The notes below the pieces were generated by a model that was not told where the DNA came from, searched no databases, and saw only the letters and a list, made by a program, of their open reading frames with translations. Both the position numbers and the translations under genes were made by a program. From Betaproteobacteria bacterium (GTDB lineage: Bacteria > Pseudomonadota > Gammaproteobacteria > Burkholderiales > Gallionellaceae), in the NCBI GenBank assembly GCA_021413765.1, contig JAIOPT010000010.1, positions 1-40,877 on the forward strand: 40,877 nucleotides of DNA. The letters run 5' to 3'. Below are positions 18,723-27,542 of the stretch, piece after piece. Numbering within the stretch: the first letter of the stretch is position 1; every line of letters starts with the position of its first letter.

Positions 18723-19502
18723 ATGAGCATTTTGGTCTGGATTATTATCACCTGCATTGTAGGTGGCACGTTGAGCGTAGTATGCGCAGCATTATTTGCG
18801 CTCAACAAACGAACACAGCATTACCTTGGTGGCATGGTGAGCTATGCAATCGGTGCGTTGCTTGGAGCAGTATTTCTTAATATTTTGCCCGAGGCTATAA
18901 AACTAACCCCTAATGTAGCTATTTTGAGCGGTACGGTGTTGTTCGGCATCCTGCTGTTTTTCATCCTGGAAAAACTGGTGCTCTGGAGGCATTGCCACCA
19001 TGAGCATTGCGAAGCACATGTAACAATCGATGCAGAGCATGGGGCTGACCATGGTCGCAGTGGCATGATGATTATCATAGGTGACACTTTCCATAATTTC
19101 GTGGATGGCATCATCATAGCTGCAGCTTTTCTTACTGATGTGCATCTGGGCCTCGTCACGGCACTGGCCATCATCGCACACGAGATTCCGCAGGAAATGG
19201 GTGATTTCGCTATCCTGCTGCATTCTGGCTATAGCAAACTGCGTGCCTTTCAATTGAATTTAATATCCAGCTTTGCTTCTGTAGCAGGCGGCATACTTGG
19301 ATACTTTACCTTGCAGACTATGCAGTCATGGATACCATCATTGCTGGCGCTGGCAGCTGCGAGCATGATTTATGTTGCGGTGGCAGACCTGATACCCGGA
19401 TTGCACAAGCGCGTGCAGTTACGCGATACCGTGCAACAAGTTGTGCTGATTGTATCGGGCGTAGGGACAGTGTGGTTGATGAGTGTGTTAATGGTAGAGT
19501 AA
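18723..19502 (+). CDS. ZIP-family metal transporter
   Basis: This 259-aa inner-membrane protein has about eight hydrophobic helices. The ZIP signature is present: HNFVDGIIIAAAF in helix 4 and HEIPQEMGDFAILL in helix 5, which together contribute the binuclear metal site. A histidine-rich cytoplasmic loop (CHHEHCEAH ... HGADHGRSG, residues about 97-118) lies between helices 3 and 4, as in zinc/iron importers. It is likely to move Zn2+, Fe2+ or Mn2+ into the cytoplasm; the metal cannot be assigned. It is monocistronic, with no clear Shine-Dalgarno before the ATG. Together with the VIT-family gene at 14212-14907, the window carries two unlinked divalent-metal transporters. Confidence 0.92.
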   Translation: MSILVWIIITCIVGGTLSVVCAALFALNKRTQHYLGGMVSYAIGALLGAVFLNILPEAIKLTPNVAILSGTVLFGILLFFILEKLVLWRHCHHEHCEAHVTIDAEHGADHGRSGMMIIIGDTFHNFVDGIIIAAAFLTDVHLGLVTALAIIAHEIPQEMGDFAILLHSGYSKLRAFQLNLISSFASVAGGILGYFTLQTMQSWIPSLLALAAASMIYVAVADLIPGLHKRVQLRDTVQQVVLIVSGVGTVWLMSVLMVE

Positions 19503-19617
19503 AAAGCGTTCCCTCCTGCACTATCACAGTCCACTCTTTGTGTAATTATTAAGAGCTCAGCGAAGATAAAGCTAGCGGTAATAAAAATATGTTCAATCCA
19601 ATATATAAAGTTAAAAC

Positions 19618-20940
19618 ATGAGCAAACAGAACACAGCGCCACGCGTCGGCTTCGTATCTCTTGGTTGTCCTAAGGCGACGGTGGATTCTGAGCAAATCCT
19701 TACTCGCTTGCGCACTGAGGGTTACATTATTTCTCCAAACTATGCGGACTCCGATCTGGTGGTAGTTAACACTTGCGGTTTCATAGACAGTGCAGTGGCA
19801 GAATCGCTTGAAGCAATCGGCGAGGCGCTGGCCGAGAATGGAAAAGTTATTGTGACCGGCTGCTTGGGTGCCAAGGGCAATGTGGTGAAAGAAGCGCATC
19901 CAAAAGTATTGGCAGTCACTGGTCCACATGCGACAGATGAAGTGATGGAAGCCATACATGCCCATTTACCCAAGCTGCATGATCCATACAGCGATCTGGT
20001 CCCGCCGCAAGGAATAAGGCTGACACCCAAGCATTATGCTTATGTGAAAATTTCCGAAGGCTGTAACCATCGCTGCACCTTTTGCATCATCCCCAGTATG
20101 CGCGGCGATCTGGTGAGCCGTCCGGTGGGTGACGTAATGCAGGAAGCGCAGAATCTGGTGAACGCAGGCGTGAAAGAATTGCTGGTTATTTCGCAAGACA
20201 CCAGTGCCTATGGCGTAGACGTAAAATATCGCACGGGTTTCTGGGGCGGGCGGCCGATCAAGACGCGTATGACCGAGCTTGTGCAGGCGATGGGAGAGCT
20301 TGGCGTATGGGTGCGATTGCATTACGTTTATCCTTATCCACATGTAGATGAAGTCATCCCGCTGATGGCGCAGGGGAAAATCCTGCCTTATCTGGATATC
20401 CCTTTTCAGCACGCAAATGCGCGCATTCTTAAATTAATGAAACGTCCCGCCAGCAGTGAAAATGTGCTTACGCGCATTCAGCAATGGCGGAAAATCTGTC
20501 CGGATATAACTTTACGCAGCACTTTCATCGTCGGATTCCCCGGCGAAACCGAAGAAGAATTTGAAGATCTGCTCGACTTTCTCGAAATGGCTCAACTGGA
20601 TCGCGTCGGTGCATTTATGTATTCGCCGGTGGAAGGTGCTGCAGCCAATAAATTACCGGATCACATCCCACTTGAAGTCCAGCAAGAACGTTTGGGCCGT
20701 TTGATGCAATTGCAGGAAGAGATCAGTGGTGAACGTCTTGCATGTAAAATAGGCAAGACCATGCAGGTGTTGGTGGATGAAGTGGACGAGGAGGGCGCAA
20801 TTGCTCGTAGTTCAGCTGATGCACCAGAAATCGATGGTTTGGTTTACATCGGTAACGGCCAGACATTAAAGGTAGGTGATTTTGTAAGTGTCCGAATAAT
20901 TGATTCTGATGAACACGATTTGTGGGCGGAAACGGTTTAA
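19618..20940 (+). CDS. rimO: Ribosomal protein S12 methylthiotransferase RimO
   Basis: This radical SAM enzyme adds a methylthio group to the conserved aspartate of ribosomal protein S12. At 440 aa it is full length. The N-terminal UPF0004 domain has the first cluster cysteines ([35 protein letters not shown]). The radical SAM motif is CNHRCTFC (about residue 150), and the C-terminal TRAM domain ends the protein. RimO-specific features include the PKATVDSE variant of the first block and [15 protein letters not shown]. The enzyme needs two [4Fe-4S] clusters, and all six cysteines are visible. It is monocistronic, with about 115 bp after the ZIP gene and no strong ribosome-binding site. Confidence 0.97.
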   Translation: MSKQNTAPRVGFVSLGCPKATVDSEQILTRLRTEGYIISPNYADSDLVVVNTCGFIDSAVAESLEAIGEALAENGKVIVTGCLGAKGNVVKEAHPKVLAVTGPHATDEVMEAIHAHLPKLHDPYSDLVPPQGIRLTPKHYAYVKISEGCNHRCTFCIIPSMRGDLVSRPVGDVMQEAQNLVNAGVKELLVISQDTSAYGVDVKYRTGFWGGRPIKTRMTELVQAMGELGVWVRLHYVYPYPHVDEVIPLMAQGKILPYLDIPFQHANARILKLMKRPASSENVLTRIQQWRKICPDITLRSTFIVGFPGETEEEFEDLLDFLEMAQLDRVGAFMYSPVEGAAANKLPDHIPLEVQQERLGRLMQLQEEISGERLACKIGKTMQVLVDEVDEEGAIARSSADAPEIDGLVYIGNGQTLKVGDFVSVRIIDSDEHDLWAETV

Positions 20941-21108
20941 CCAGTCAACTACTGGTGTAGCGAGCAAATGGAATATTCGGACTTGAATATATGATTTCCC
21001 CGGTTAAATTCAACTCCCGGGAGTGGTAAAAATGTGCTGGGCGAAATTTTTTCGAGAGATACGAATACCCGGCTTTGCATCTATTTTAAGTAATATTTTT
21101 TACCATAG

Positions 21109-21375
21109 CTATCGACTGTCCAGTGCGCATTTTTTTGCTTTAGTTTGTTCGTCATTTATCTGGCTTAGGTCGATGATTTCTTTAGCTGCCTTTGGCGGGA
21201 AGCCTTTCCGCGGCACGGCACGCGTGTGTAACATTAGATCGATGAAATATTGATTAATTGCCGGCAAACCCCATAGCTCCATGATTTTGGTAGCAACATG
21301 TGGAAACTGCTGTTCCAATGTATGTGGATATTTATCTTCAGCGCCATCCAACAACTGTAAAAGTTTTTTATTCAT
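21109..21375 (-). CDS. Small conserved hypothetical protein
   Basis: This 88-aa soluble protein has no signal peptide or membrane segment. The ATG at 21375 has a strong AGGAG six bases upstream, and the composition (MNKKLLQLLDGAEDKYPHTL) is clearly protein-like, unlike the opposite-strand frame in the same place. It contains a helical N-terminus, KIMELWGLPAINQYFIDLML, and a basic KGFPPKAAKEIIDLSQIND near the end. I recall similar short proteins in betaproteobacteria, in which this GFPPxAAxEIxxLSxxHD region is the best-conserved part, but no function is known. It stands alone between rimO and the ATP-grasp gene. Confidence 0.7.
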   Translation of the reverse strand: MNKKLLQLLDGAEDKYPHTLEQQFPHVATKIMELWGLPAINQYFIDLMLHTRAVPRKGFPPKAAKEIIDLSQINDEQTKAKKCALDSR

Positions 21376-21564
21376 CAGTGACTCCTAAAATAACAAGCTG
21401 CGGCATATTTTAAGCTAATTATCAAGGAACATGCCGGGCTACCCATTAACTCTGCCAGCCACTTGGTATTGCCGGGTGGATTTGATCGTAATTTCATAAG
21501 TTGAATTTTCAACTTTCCTGGACCATTTCAGTTTATAACCCGCCGTTTATGGCGGAGTACTTTA

Positions 21565-22752
21565 TTACACTAGGATGTTAAGAATACTATTCCGTGATTT
21601 TTGATAGACGTATTTAAGTTTTATCCAGTATTTGTCAGGCATCAATGGCTTACATACTTTAATCACACTTGTTTTAATTTTTCGGATAATGAGATACAAA
21701 ATAATCGCAAGATGATCTCTATTTGGAGTGTACTTCCAAACGCAATAACGATTGGTTGCTAGTTCCCATAATTTAATTCTTGAAAAATATGGCAAAAGAA
21801 TTTTATCAGGATATGCGAGATTAATCGGATAAGGATGTTGTAATGTATTGCTGGTCGAAAAAAAATTATTGATTTGAACGGCAGGGTCATCCCCGAAGTA
21901 TTTTGAGAAATCAACCCAAGCGTTTGGTCTCATATCTGCTTCAATATAATATCTTTTTTGATCGTGATCCGATTGAATACAAGCAACATTCACAAAACCA
22001 TTTGCTCCAAGCGCCTTACCTAGCAGATTTAACTCATCAAAAATTTCCTTTTTTAAATGTGCTATTTGTACATAAGTTCTTAGTGCAGATGCACCAAATT
22101 TACCATTGACTCTCTCTATCCTCGAGCAGCTAAAGTGTATCAACTTGCTATTCTGATAAAAACCACTTAAATCTAACTCAACACCTTGCATTTTTTTCTG
22201 TAACAGAACTGGATATGTCTGCAGTTTATTCAATAAAACTTCAACATCGCCATTGCTCGAGCATTCAGATACGCCGAAACCTCCGCCAGAGGAATCAATC
22301 TTGACGAGAACTGGATATCCTAAAGACTCAACGAACTTTTTTAATTCGGATTTATCTTTTGCAATGCGAAATTCTGGTGTGTTAATTCCAAACTCTTGAA
22401 ATACCCTTGAAAGCCCAATTTTTGAATAAATGTGATCAAGGTTTTTTATTGTCATAATGGGTAGTAACTCTAATTTTTCTTCATCTGACAAATCTGAATT
22501 CAAGATTTTACTTAATGTGTTGTCGTCTCCAATAACAATTAACGAGTAATTTTTTTTGTTTTTTTCAGAAGCAGTTCTAGTTATGTCATCATAATTAGCT
22601 ACAAATACAAAATTTCTTATAGCCGGATGTTTTTTAAAAATGTAGCAATTTGTTATGACATCTACAACAAAACCTGCCCTACTCAATAAAGTTGGCACCG
22701 CTATCATTAATTCAACATTTTCGCCCACTAGCAAGGCTTGTAAATTTTCCAT
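21565..22752 (-). CDS. ATP-grasp superfamily protein
   Basis: This 395-aa protein has an ATP-grasp fold at residues about 100-300. The glycine-rich ATP loop is VLVKIDSSGGGFGVSECSS, and the metal-binding strand YYIEADMRPNAW corresponds to the E-x-N-x-R block of carbamoyl-phosphate-synthetase-like enzymes. The N-terminal part looks like a Rossmann-type preATP-grasp domain (LLVGENVELMIAVPTLLSRAGF). A basic C-terminal tail of about 70 residues follows the fold. Such enzymes ligate a carboxylate to an amine or thiol through an acyl-phosphate; the substrates are unknown. The gene is conspicuously AT-rich compared with rimO and prsT, has no operon partner, and may have been acquired. ATG 22752 was chosen; no strong ribosome-binding site is visible. 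Confidence 0.85.
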   Translation of the reverse strand: MENLQALLVGENVELMIAVPTLLSRAGFVVDVITNCYIFKKHPAIRNFVFVANYDDITRTASEKNKKNYSLIVIGDDNTLSKILNSDLSDEEKLELLPIMTIKNLDHIYSKIGLSRVFQEFGINTPEFRIAKDKSELKKFVESLGYPVLVKIDSSGGGFGVSECSSNGDVEVLLNKLQTYPVLLQKKMQGVELDLSGFYQNSKLIHFSCSRIERVNGKFGASALRTYVQIAHLKKEIFDELNLLGKALGANGFVNVACIQSDHDQKRYYIEADMRPNAWVDFSKYFGDDPAVQINNFFSTSNTLQHPYPINLAYPDKILLPYFSRIKLWELATNRYCVWKYTPNRDHLAIILYLIIRKIKTSVIKVCKPLMPDKYWIKLKYVYQKSRNSILNILV

Positions 22753-22871
22753 TTTCTTGTTTTGGTTTTCTAAAGCTTTAAAGGTAAGCTATACAACGCC
22801 TCGCAGAAATGCAAGTTTTTAATTTCCAGAAAGCTGCGTAATCGTGCCTACCAGACCCAGAGTACTCCTGA

Positions 22872-23147
22872 AAATTATTACGGTTGCTGGAGCGATTCTT
22901 GCCCTGACTTGATGCTAAGGGGTTTAATGGCGATTTCTGCATGATCATAGACGTGATGTCAAAAAGGTTATCAAAGGAAGGTCATATTGAGATACGTGAC
23001 TTTGGTAGCGTTAAGCTGAATTACAAACCGCCACGGCAGGGTAGGAATCCGAAAACGGGCGCAAAGGTAATGGTTCTATCCAAATATGTGCCGCATTTCA
23101 ATGCCAGAAAAAAACTTAATGGGTGTGTAGTCAAGGGCGGAAGTTGA
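22872..23147 (+). pseudogene. ihfB: Decayed integration host factor beta / HU-family gene
   Basis: The intact frame from ATG 22941 encodes only the C-terminal two thirds of an IHF-beta-like protein: IEIRDFGSVKLNYKPPRQ, GRNPKTGAKV and KYVPHFNARKKL are the DNA-binding arm and body. Reading the same frame upstream gives KLLRLLERFLP, a TGA at 22905-22907, then LDAKGFNGDFCMIIDVMSK. This aligns position by position with the missing N-terminal helices of IHF-beta (RLAERFPQLxAKDxxxAVKMIIDAM), apart from one extra codon. The N-terminal half is therefore present but interrupted by a stop, with an earlier TGA at 22869 and no start codon. It is most simply a pseudogene; a short product from 22941 would lack the dimerisation helices. 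Confidence 0.72.
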
Positions 23148-23284
23148 GGAAATAATCGCCCCGATATTTCCATATCTATATCCCCCAATAAGAAATGTAT
23201 TTGGTATAGTTGTGGAAATTGGTTTAAGGTTCATGGAACAATGTATATGCGTTGCTTCCGACTAAGCATTACTGTTTTATCGAT

Positions 23285-23412
23285 TTAAGGCCACGCTGAA
23301 CAAGTCCCTCCGTTCGGGCTGAGCCTGTCGAAGCAATATGCAAGCTATTGATTTGCAGGGCGAGCGTTTCGACAGGCTCAACGCGAACGGTCTTGTTCAG
23401 CGCAGCCTTAAG
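23285..23412. repeat. REP-like inverted-repeat doublet upstream of prsT
   Basis: Two arms about 47 bp long face each other: 23285-23333 (TTAAGGCCACGCTGAACAAG ... GAGCCTGTCGAA) and 23367-23412 (TTCGACAGGCTCAACGCGAA ... CAGCGCAGCCTTAA). They are complementary with a few mismatches. The inner GAGCCTGTCGAA core is a familiar repetitive extragenic palindrome motif of proteobacterial genomes. The right arm ends about 32 bp before the prsT start, so a transcript crossing it could form a long hairpin ahead of the gene. Confidence 0.85.
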
Positions 23413-23444
23413 CAAAAAAAAATGAAATCAAAAGGAAAGAAGTT

Positions 23445-26228
23445 ATGCTAAAGACTAACAGGCAAAAAATAACCGCTTCTATAATTTCTGGAACGATACT
23501 GTTCATGGGTGGCATGACCGCCTGCGGCAAAACGCAGACCTCCGAGACACTTGTTAATGAAGCCAAGCAGTACCAACAGAAGGGCGACAGCAAGGCCGCC
23601 ATCATCCAACTAAAAAATGCGTTACAGAAGAACCCGGATGATGTCGAGGCTCGTTATCTATTGGGCACCATCTACAATAAAACAGGAGATTTCCCATCAG
23701 CCGAGAAGGAACTCCGTAAGGCATTGAGTTTGGGCACGAGTCCCGCCAAGGTATCTCCTGACTTGGGCAAGACCTTGCTCATGCAAGGGAAGTTCCAGAT
23801 GGTGCTGGATGAAATAAAGCAGATTCCAGGAGAAAAAGAATCTGCTGAAATATCAACTTTGCGCGGTAATGCTTACCTGGCCTTAGACAAAGGCAAAGAA
23901 GCCAAGGAATCGTTTGAGCAGGCCCTAAAGATAACGTCTGATTTCCCGGACGCGCTCATTGGGCTAGCTAGACATTCTATTACGGAGAAAAATGTTGATG
24001 CCGCAACTCGTTTTTCCGAGCAAGCTGTAACCAAAAATCCACAAAACACGGACGCTTTGCTCTTTAAAGGCGATCTTCTGCGCGCCCAAGAAAAAATCGA
24101 ACCCGCTCTTGCCGCTTATGACCAAGTGTTAAAATTACAACCGGACAATAACTCAGCACATATCAACAAAGCCTTCCTGGAAATTGGTACAGGGAAATTC
24201 GATGCAGCCAAGGCAGACATCGACGCGGCACGTAAAACATCTCCGAACAATCTCACTAATATTTATGCGCAAGCTCTACTTGATTTCCGCCAAGGGAAAC
24301 ATGCTGCAGCATTGGAATCTTTACAGCAGGTTCTGCGTGCAGCACCAGAGCACATGCCTAGCGTTCTGCTGGCAGGAGCCGTGCAATTAGCGCTTGGATC
24401 ATTACCGCAAGCCGAACAACACATTAAAAAATACCTGGAGAAGGATCCAGGTAATCTCTACGCTCGTAAATTAATGGTATCCACATTATTGAAAAGCCGC
24501 CGGACAAAAGACGCAGTCGATGTATTGTCGCCAGCGCTTAAAGTTGCGCAACAAGATGATGTTCAAATGTTAGCTCTCGCGGGCGAAGCATATATGCAGG
24601 CAGGAGACTACACAAAGTCGACGGAATATTTTACAAAGGCCAGCTCGCTTGCTCCCAAAGCTGCAGAACTACACACTGCTCTAGGCTTAAGCAAACTGGC
24701 GCTAGGCGAGAAAGACCGTGCCGTGGCCGAAATGGAAACAGCTGCAGCATTGGACACCAAGTCACCCAAGGCAGGCACCATGCTGGTGATGACTCGCCTT
24801 CGCCTTAAAGAATACGATAAGGCACTCGCAGCAGCGAAAACCCTTGAGAAAGAACAGCCAGACAACCCCCTTGCTCACAACCTGAAAGGCGCTGCCTACT
24901 TGGGCAAAAATGATAGCGCTGCCGCACGCGCGAGCTTTGAAAAGGCACTTTCCATTCAACCTACCAATTTTCCTGCTGTTATGAACCTCGTGCAACTTGA
25001 CTTGCGGGACAAAAAGCCAGAAGCAGCCAAAAAACGACTTGAGGCTATCCTTGAAAAAGATAAAAAAAATTCTCAAATTATGACTGCGCTAGCCGATCTT
25101 GCGCTCTCTCAAGGGCAAACAAAGAATGCCACCACTTGGCTAGAGAATGCCAGCAAAGAAAACCCGGATGCATTGCAGCCGGCCATGCTGCTGGCAACTC
25201 ATTATTTACGCATAGGTGAAAAACAGAAAGCACTTACCCTCGCCCGAAAACTTCAAGGCTCCAACTCAAGCAACCCAGAAGTTCTCAATATCCTGGGACA
25301 AGCCCAATTCGCCAACGACGATAAGCCAGCTGCTTTGGAAACCTACAGCAGACTTGCCGCCATGAAGCCGGACTCCGCCCCTGCCCAATTCCTGATCGCC
25401 GCCGTTCACATGGCAATGCAAAACCAGCCGGCAGCATCAGATGCCCTCAAAAAGGCGCTATCATTGCGACCGGATTATCTGGATGCGCAATTGGCACTTG
25501 CCTCTCTGGAGGCCAACAAAGGAAATTATGAGCAAGCGCTCACAATTGCCCGGCAGCTTCAGAAAAAGAACTTTAAATCACCTGTAGGCTACGAGCTGGA
25601 AGGTAATCTGCTGATGGCGCAAAGAAAACCTGATTTAGCAGTGAAGGCCTATGAACAGGCGTTCACTATCAGCAAGAATGGTGCGCTCATGGTGAAGTTG
25701 CATGCTGCCCTAGGCCAAGCCGGTAAAGGCAAGGTAGCAGACACACGTCTGTCTCAATGGCTAAAAGAACATCCTACCGACGAACCCACCCGCATGTATC
25801 AGGCAGGAATTTATCTTGCAAACAAGCAGAACAAAGCTGCTATCGAGCAATATCAGGCTGCGTTGCAACAAAATTCAAAAAACATTCCGGCGCTGAACAA
25901 TCTTGCTTGGCTCTATCAGCAGGAAAAAGATCCGCGCGCCTTGGAGTATGCCGAGAAAGCCAACCAACTGGCACCGGACAATCCCGCGATACTCGACACC
26001 TTGGGTTGGATGCTGTTAGAGCAAGGCAACACAACGCGCGGCCTGCCACTTCTGCAAAAGGCTGCCAACGCAGCGCCGGAAGCAGCAAGTATCCGTTACC
26101 ATCTCGTGTTGGGGTTGGTTAAATCTGGGGACAAGGCCAATGCGCGTAAAGAGTTGGAGAAGATTCTGGCCACTGGAAAACCTTTTCCCCAGATTGAGGA
26201 AGCAAAAACTTTGCTGAAGCAGTTGTAG
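23445..26228 (+). CDS. prsT: PEP-CTERM system TPR-repeat lipoprotein PrsT
   Basis: This 927-aa envelope protein belongs to the TPR lipoproteins that accompany exosortase/PEP-CTERM systems. A lipoprotein signal ends in GGMTACGK (Cys about residue 27). The rest is some twenty or more TPR units of 34 residues (for example AIIQLKNALQKNPDDVEARY, SAEKELRKALSLG, NNLAWLYQQEKDPRALEYAE). PrsT is commonly encoded next to exosortase and exopolysaccharide genes and is thought to scaffold export or sorting, though its mechanism is unproven. The AAAGGAAAG sequence five bases before the ATG confirms the start. REP-like repeats flank it on both sides. No exosortase or EPS gene lies in the window. Confidence 0.93.
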   Translation: MLKTNRQKITASIISGTILFMGGMTACGKTQTSETLVNEAKQYQQKGDSKAAIIQLKNALQKNPDDVEARYLLGTIYNKTGDFPSAEKELRKALSLGTSPAKVSPDLGKTLLMQGKFQMVLDEIKQIPGEKESAEISTLRGNAYLALDKGKEAKESFEQALKITSDFPDALIGLARHSITEKNVDAATRFSEQAVTKNPQNTDALLFKGDLLRAQEKIEPALAAYDQVLKLQPDNNSAHINKAFLEIGTGKFDAAKADIDAARKTSPNNLTNIYAQALLDFRQGKHAAALESLQQVLRAAPEHMPSVLLAGAVQLALGSLPQAEQHIKKYLEKDPGNLYARKLMVSTLLKSRRTKDAVDVLSPALKVAQQDDVQMLALAGEAYMQAGDYTKSTEYFTKASSLAPKAAELHTALGLSKLALGEKDRAVAEMETAAALDTKSPKAGTMLVMTRLRLKEYDKALAAAKTLEKEQPDNPLAHNLKGAAYLGKNDSAAARASFEKALSIQPTNFPAVMNLVQLDLRDKKPEAAKKRLEAILEKDKKNSQIMTALADLALSQGQTKNATTWLENASKENPDALQPAMLLATHYLRIGEKQKALTLARKLQGSNSSNPEVLNILGQAQFANDDKPAALETYSRLAAMKPDSAPAQFLIAAVHMAMQNQPAASDALKKALSLRPDYLDAQLALASLEANKGNYEQALTIARQLQKKNFKSPVGYELEGNLLMAQRKPDLAVKAYEQAFTISKNGALMVKLHAALGQAGKGKVADTRLSQWLKEHPTDEPTRMYQAGIYLANKQNKAAIEQYQAALQQNSKNIPALNNLAWLYQQEKDPRALEYAEKANQLAPDNPAILDTLGWMLLEQGNTTRGLPLLQKAANAAPEAASIRYHLVLGLVKSGDKANARKELEKILATGKPFPQIEEAKTLLKQL

Positions 26229-26721
26229 TAGGCGGCAACATTGGCACCCTGCGCTGACCCGTTACACTAGGCATGGCAAAGTAGCCACTGGAACATCATT
26301 GCAAAAGGGTGGTCAGGTTGGAAATACTGTTCGCTTAACCGTTCGTGGTGAGAAGGAGCCAGAAACACCATGCAAGCTTGTCGAACCACCAGCCGCTAAC
26401 CCAGAGCCCTTTGACAAGCTCAGGGCAAACGAAATTTCTTTAACCAAACAGTATTGAGTCAGGTGGCAATATTAACCATGGCAAGAACAAAAGGAAACCA
26501 GCGATGCCAGGCTGAGTTCGTAATGACCAAAAAATACTGGCTCCATTATTTCTTTTGCATGCGATGCTGAGCAGCATCTTTAAGCATAAATAAATTACCG
26601 CTCATGCATCAAGTTATTCTGCGTTGTTGCCGATATGGCAACTATCAGCAACAAACGGATTACATTCTGACAAAACCATAATTGGTTGTTTATCAGGCTC
26701 TGTATCCAACATAACCACATT
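26229..26721. other. Intergenic stretch between prsT and the methyltransferase gene
   Basis: This 493-bp stretch contains the REP-like block described at 26315-26470 and no credible gene. The remaining 250 bp before the methyltransferase should hold its promoter, but neither a sigma-54-type (GG-N10-GC) nor a good sigma-70-type site was found. Confidence 0.5.
26315..26470. repeat. REP-like inverted repeat downstream of prsT
   Basis: The block opens with GAAATACTGTTCGCTTAACC and closes with TTAACCAAACAGTATTGA, which are inverted copies. Inside are two REP-type cores, AAGCTTGTCGAACCACC near 26374 and CCCTTTGACAAGCTCAGGGC near 26407. The motif family differs from the element upstream of prsT (CTTGTCGAA versus CCTGTCGAA) but has the same layout. 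It may double as a transcription end for prsT, though no T-run follows. Confidence 0.7.
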
Positions 26722-27516
26722 ATGAGTACAGGCTCCTACCACTTCGAAACTCTCAATGACGCTGCTTTTCAAGCCGAGCGGCTGCGCCAGCAAGCCCAAG
26801 CAGTCCGTGGCATGGAGGCCGGCATATTGCGTTCGGCAGGCATTCAGTCCGGGCACGATGTACTTGAATTGGGCTGCGGCCCAGGGTTTGTTTCCGACCT
26901 ATTAGCCGAACTGGCACCAGAGGGTAGCCTGTATGCCGTGGAGCCAAGCCCCACTCTGTTGGCTCGGGTGGAGGGCAATGTTCGCAAAAAACCTGCCCGG
27001 GGCTTGTTCCCGATTCAGGCATACGGAGACCACTTGCCCGTCCCGGATAGCAGCATCGATTTTTCCTACGCCCGGTTCGTTCTTCAGCACATTCCCCAGC
27101 CCGAAACCGTAGTCTCGGAAATCCACCGGGTTATGAGGACAGGTGGACATTTCTGCGCCGTCGACTCCGACGATGGTTTAGTCGTTTTATACCCTGAAGA
27201 TTCCCGCGTCAGTCAAATTCTGCACACGGCGCAGACAACCCAAACTGAAAAGGGGGGAGATCGTTTTATTGGCCGCAAATTGCAACACATGATGACCCGC
27301 GCAGGTTTTATCAACGTCAAAAGTCGCATCCTCGCCCTCACCAGCAGCGAACTACCCTTCGATGCGCTATTCAACATCCTTCTGGGTTACAAAGCTTCTA
27401 TGCTGGGCGATGCCGTCGACATCAAGCAATTGTTCGATGATCTGTCGCAGAAAGTAGTGGGCGGTCGCCAATTAATCGCCGGTGGTGTATTCATCGTCAC
27501 CGGAGAAAAAGCTTGA
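26722..27516 (+). CDS. SAM-dependent class I methyltransferase
   Basis: This 264-aa product has the classic Rossmann methyltransferase motifs. Motif I is VLELGCGPGFVSDLLAEL (about residue 47), motif II is LYAVEPSPTLL, and the motif IV/V region is SSIDFSYARFVLQHIPQP followed by RVMRTGGHFCAVDSDDG. It resembles the UbiE/Methyltransf_11-type small-molecule enzymes; the acceptor is unknown. The chosen start is ATG 26722 (MSTGSYHFETLND). The frame is open to a TTG at 26686, but those 12 residues look unrelated, and no Shine-Dalgarno supports either. Its stop lies 26 bp before the first acyltransferase ATG, so the two are very likely cotranscribed and may act on the same product. Confidence 0.87.
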   Translation: MSTGSYHFETLNDAAFQAERLRQQAQAVRGMEAGILRSAGIQSGHDVLELGCGPGFVSDLLAELAPEGSLYAVEPSPTLLARVEGNVRKKPARGLFPIQAYGDHLPVPDSSIDFSYARFVLQHIPQPETVVSEIHRVMRTGGHFCAVDSDDGLVVLYPEDSRVSQILHTAQTTQTEKGGDRFIGRKLQHMMTRAGFINVKSRILALTSSELPFDALFNILLGYKASMLGDAVDIKQLFDDLSQKVVGGRQLIAGGVFIVTGEKA

Positions 27517-27542
27517 ATATCAACCAGACTAAGGGGCCTAGT

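Noticed and set aside
21023-21253. Rightward 76-codon frame opposite the small conserved gene
   Set aside because: No ribosome-binding site, odd composition, and the opposite strand carries the better-supported gene with AGGAG.
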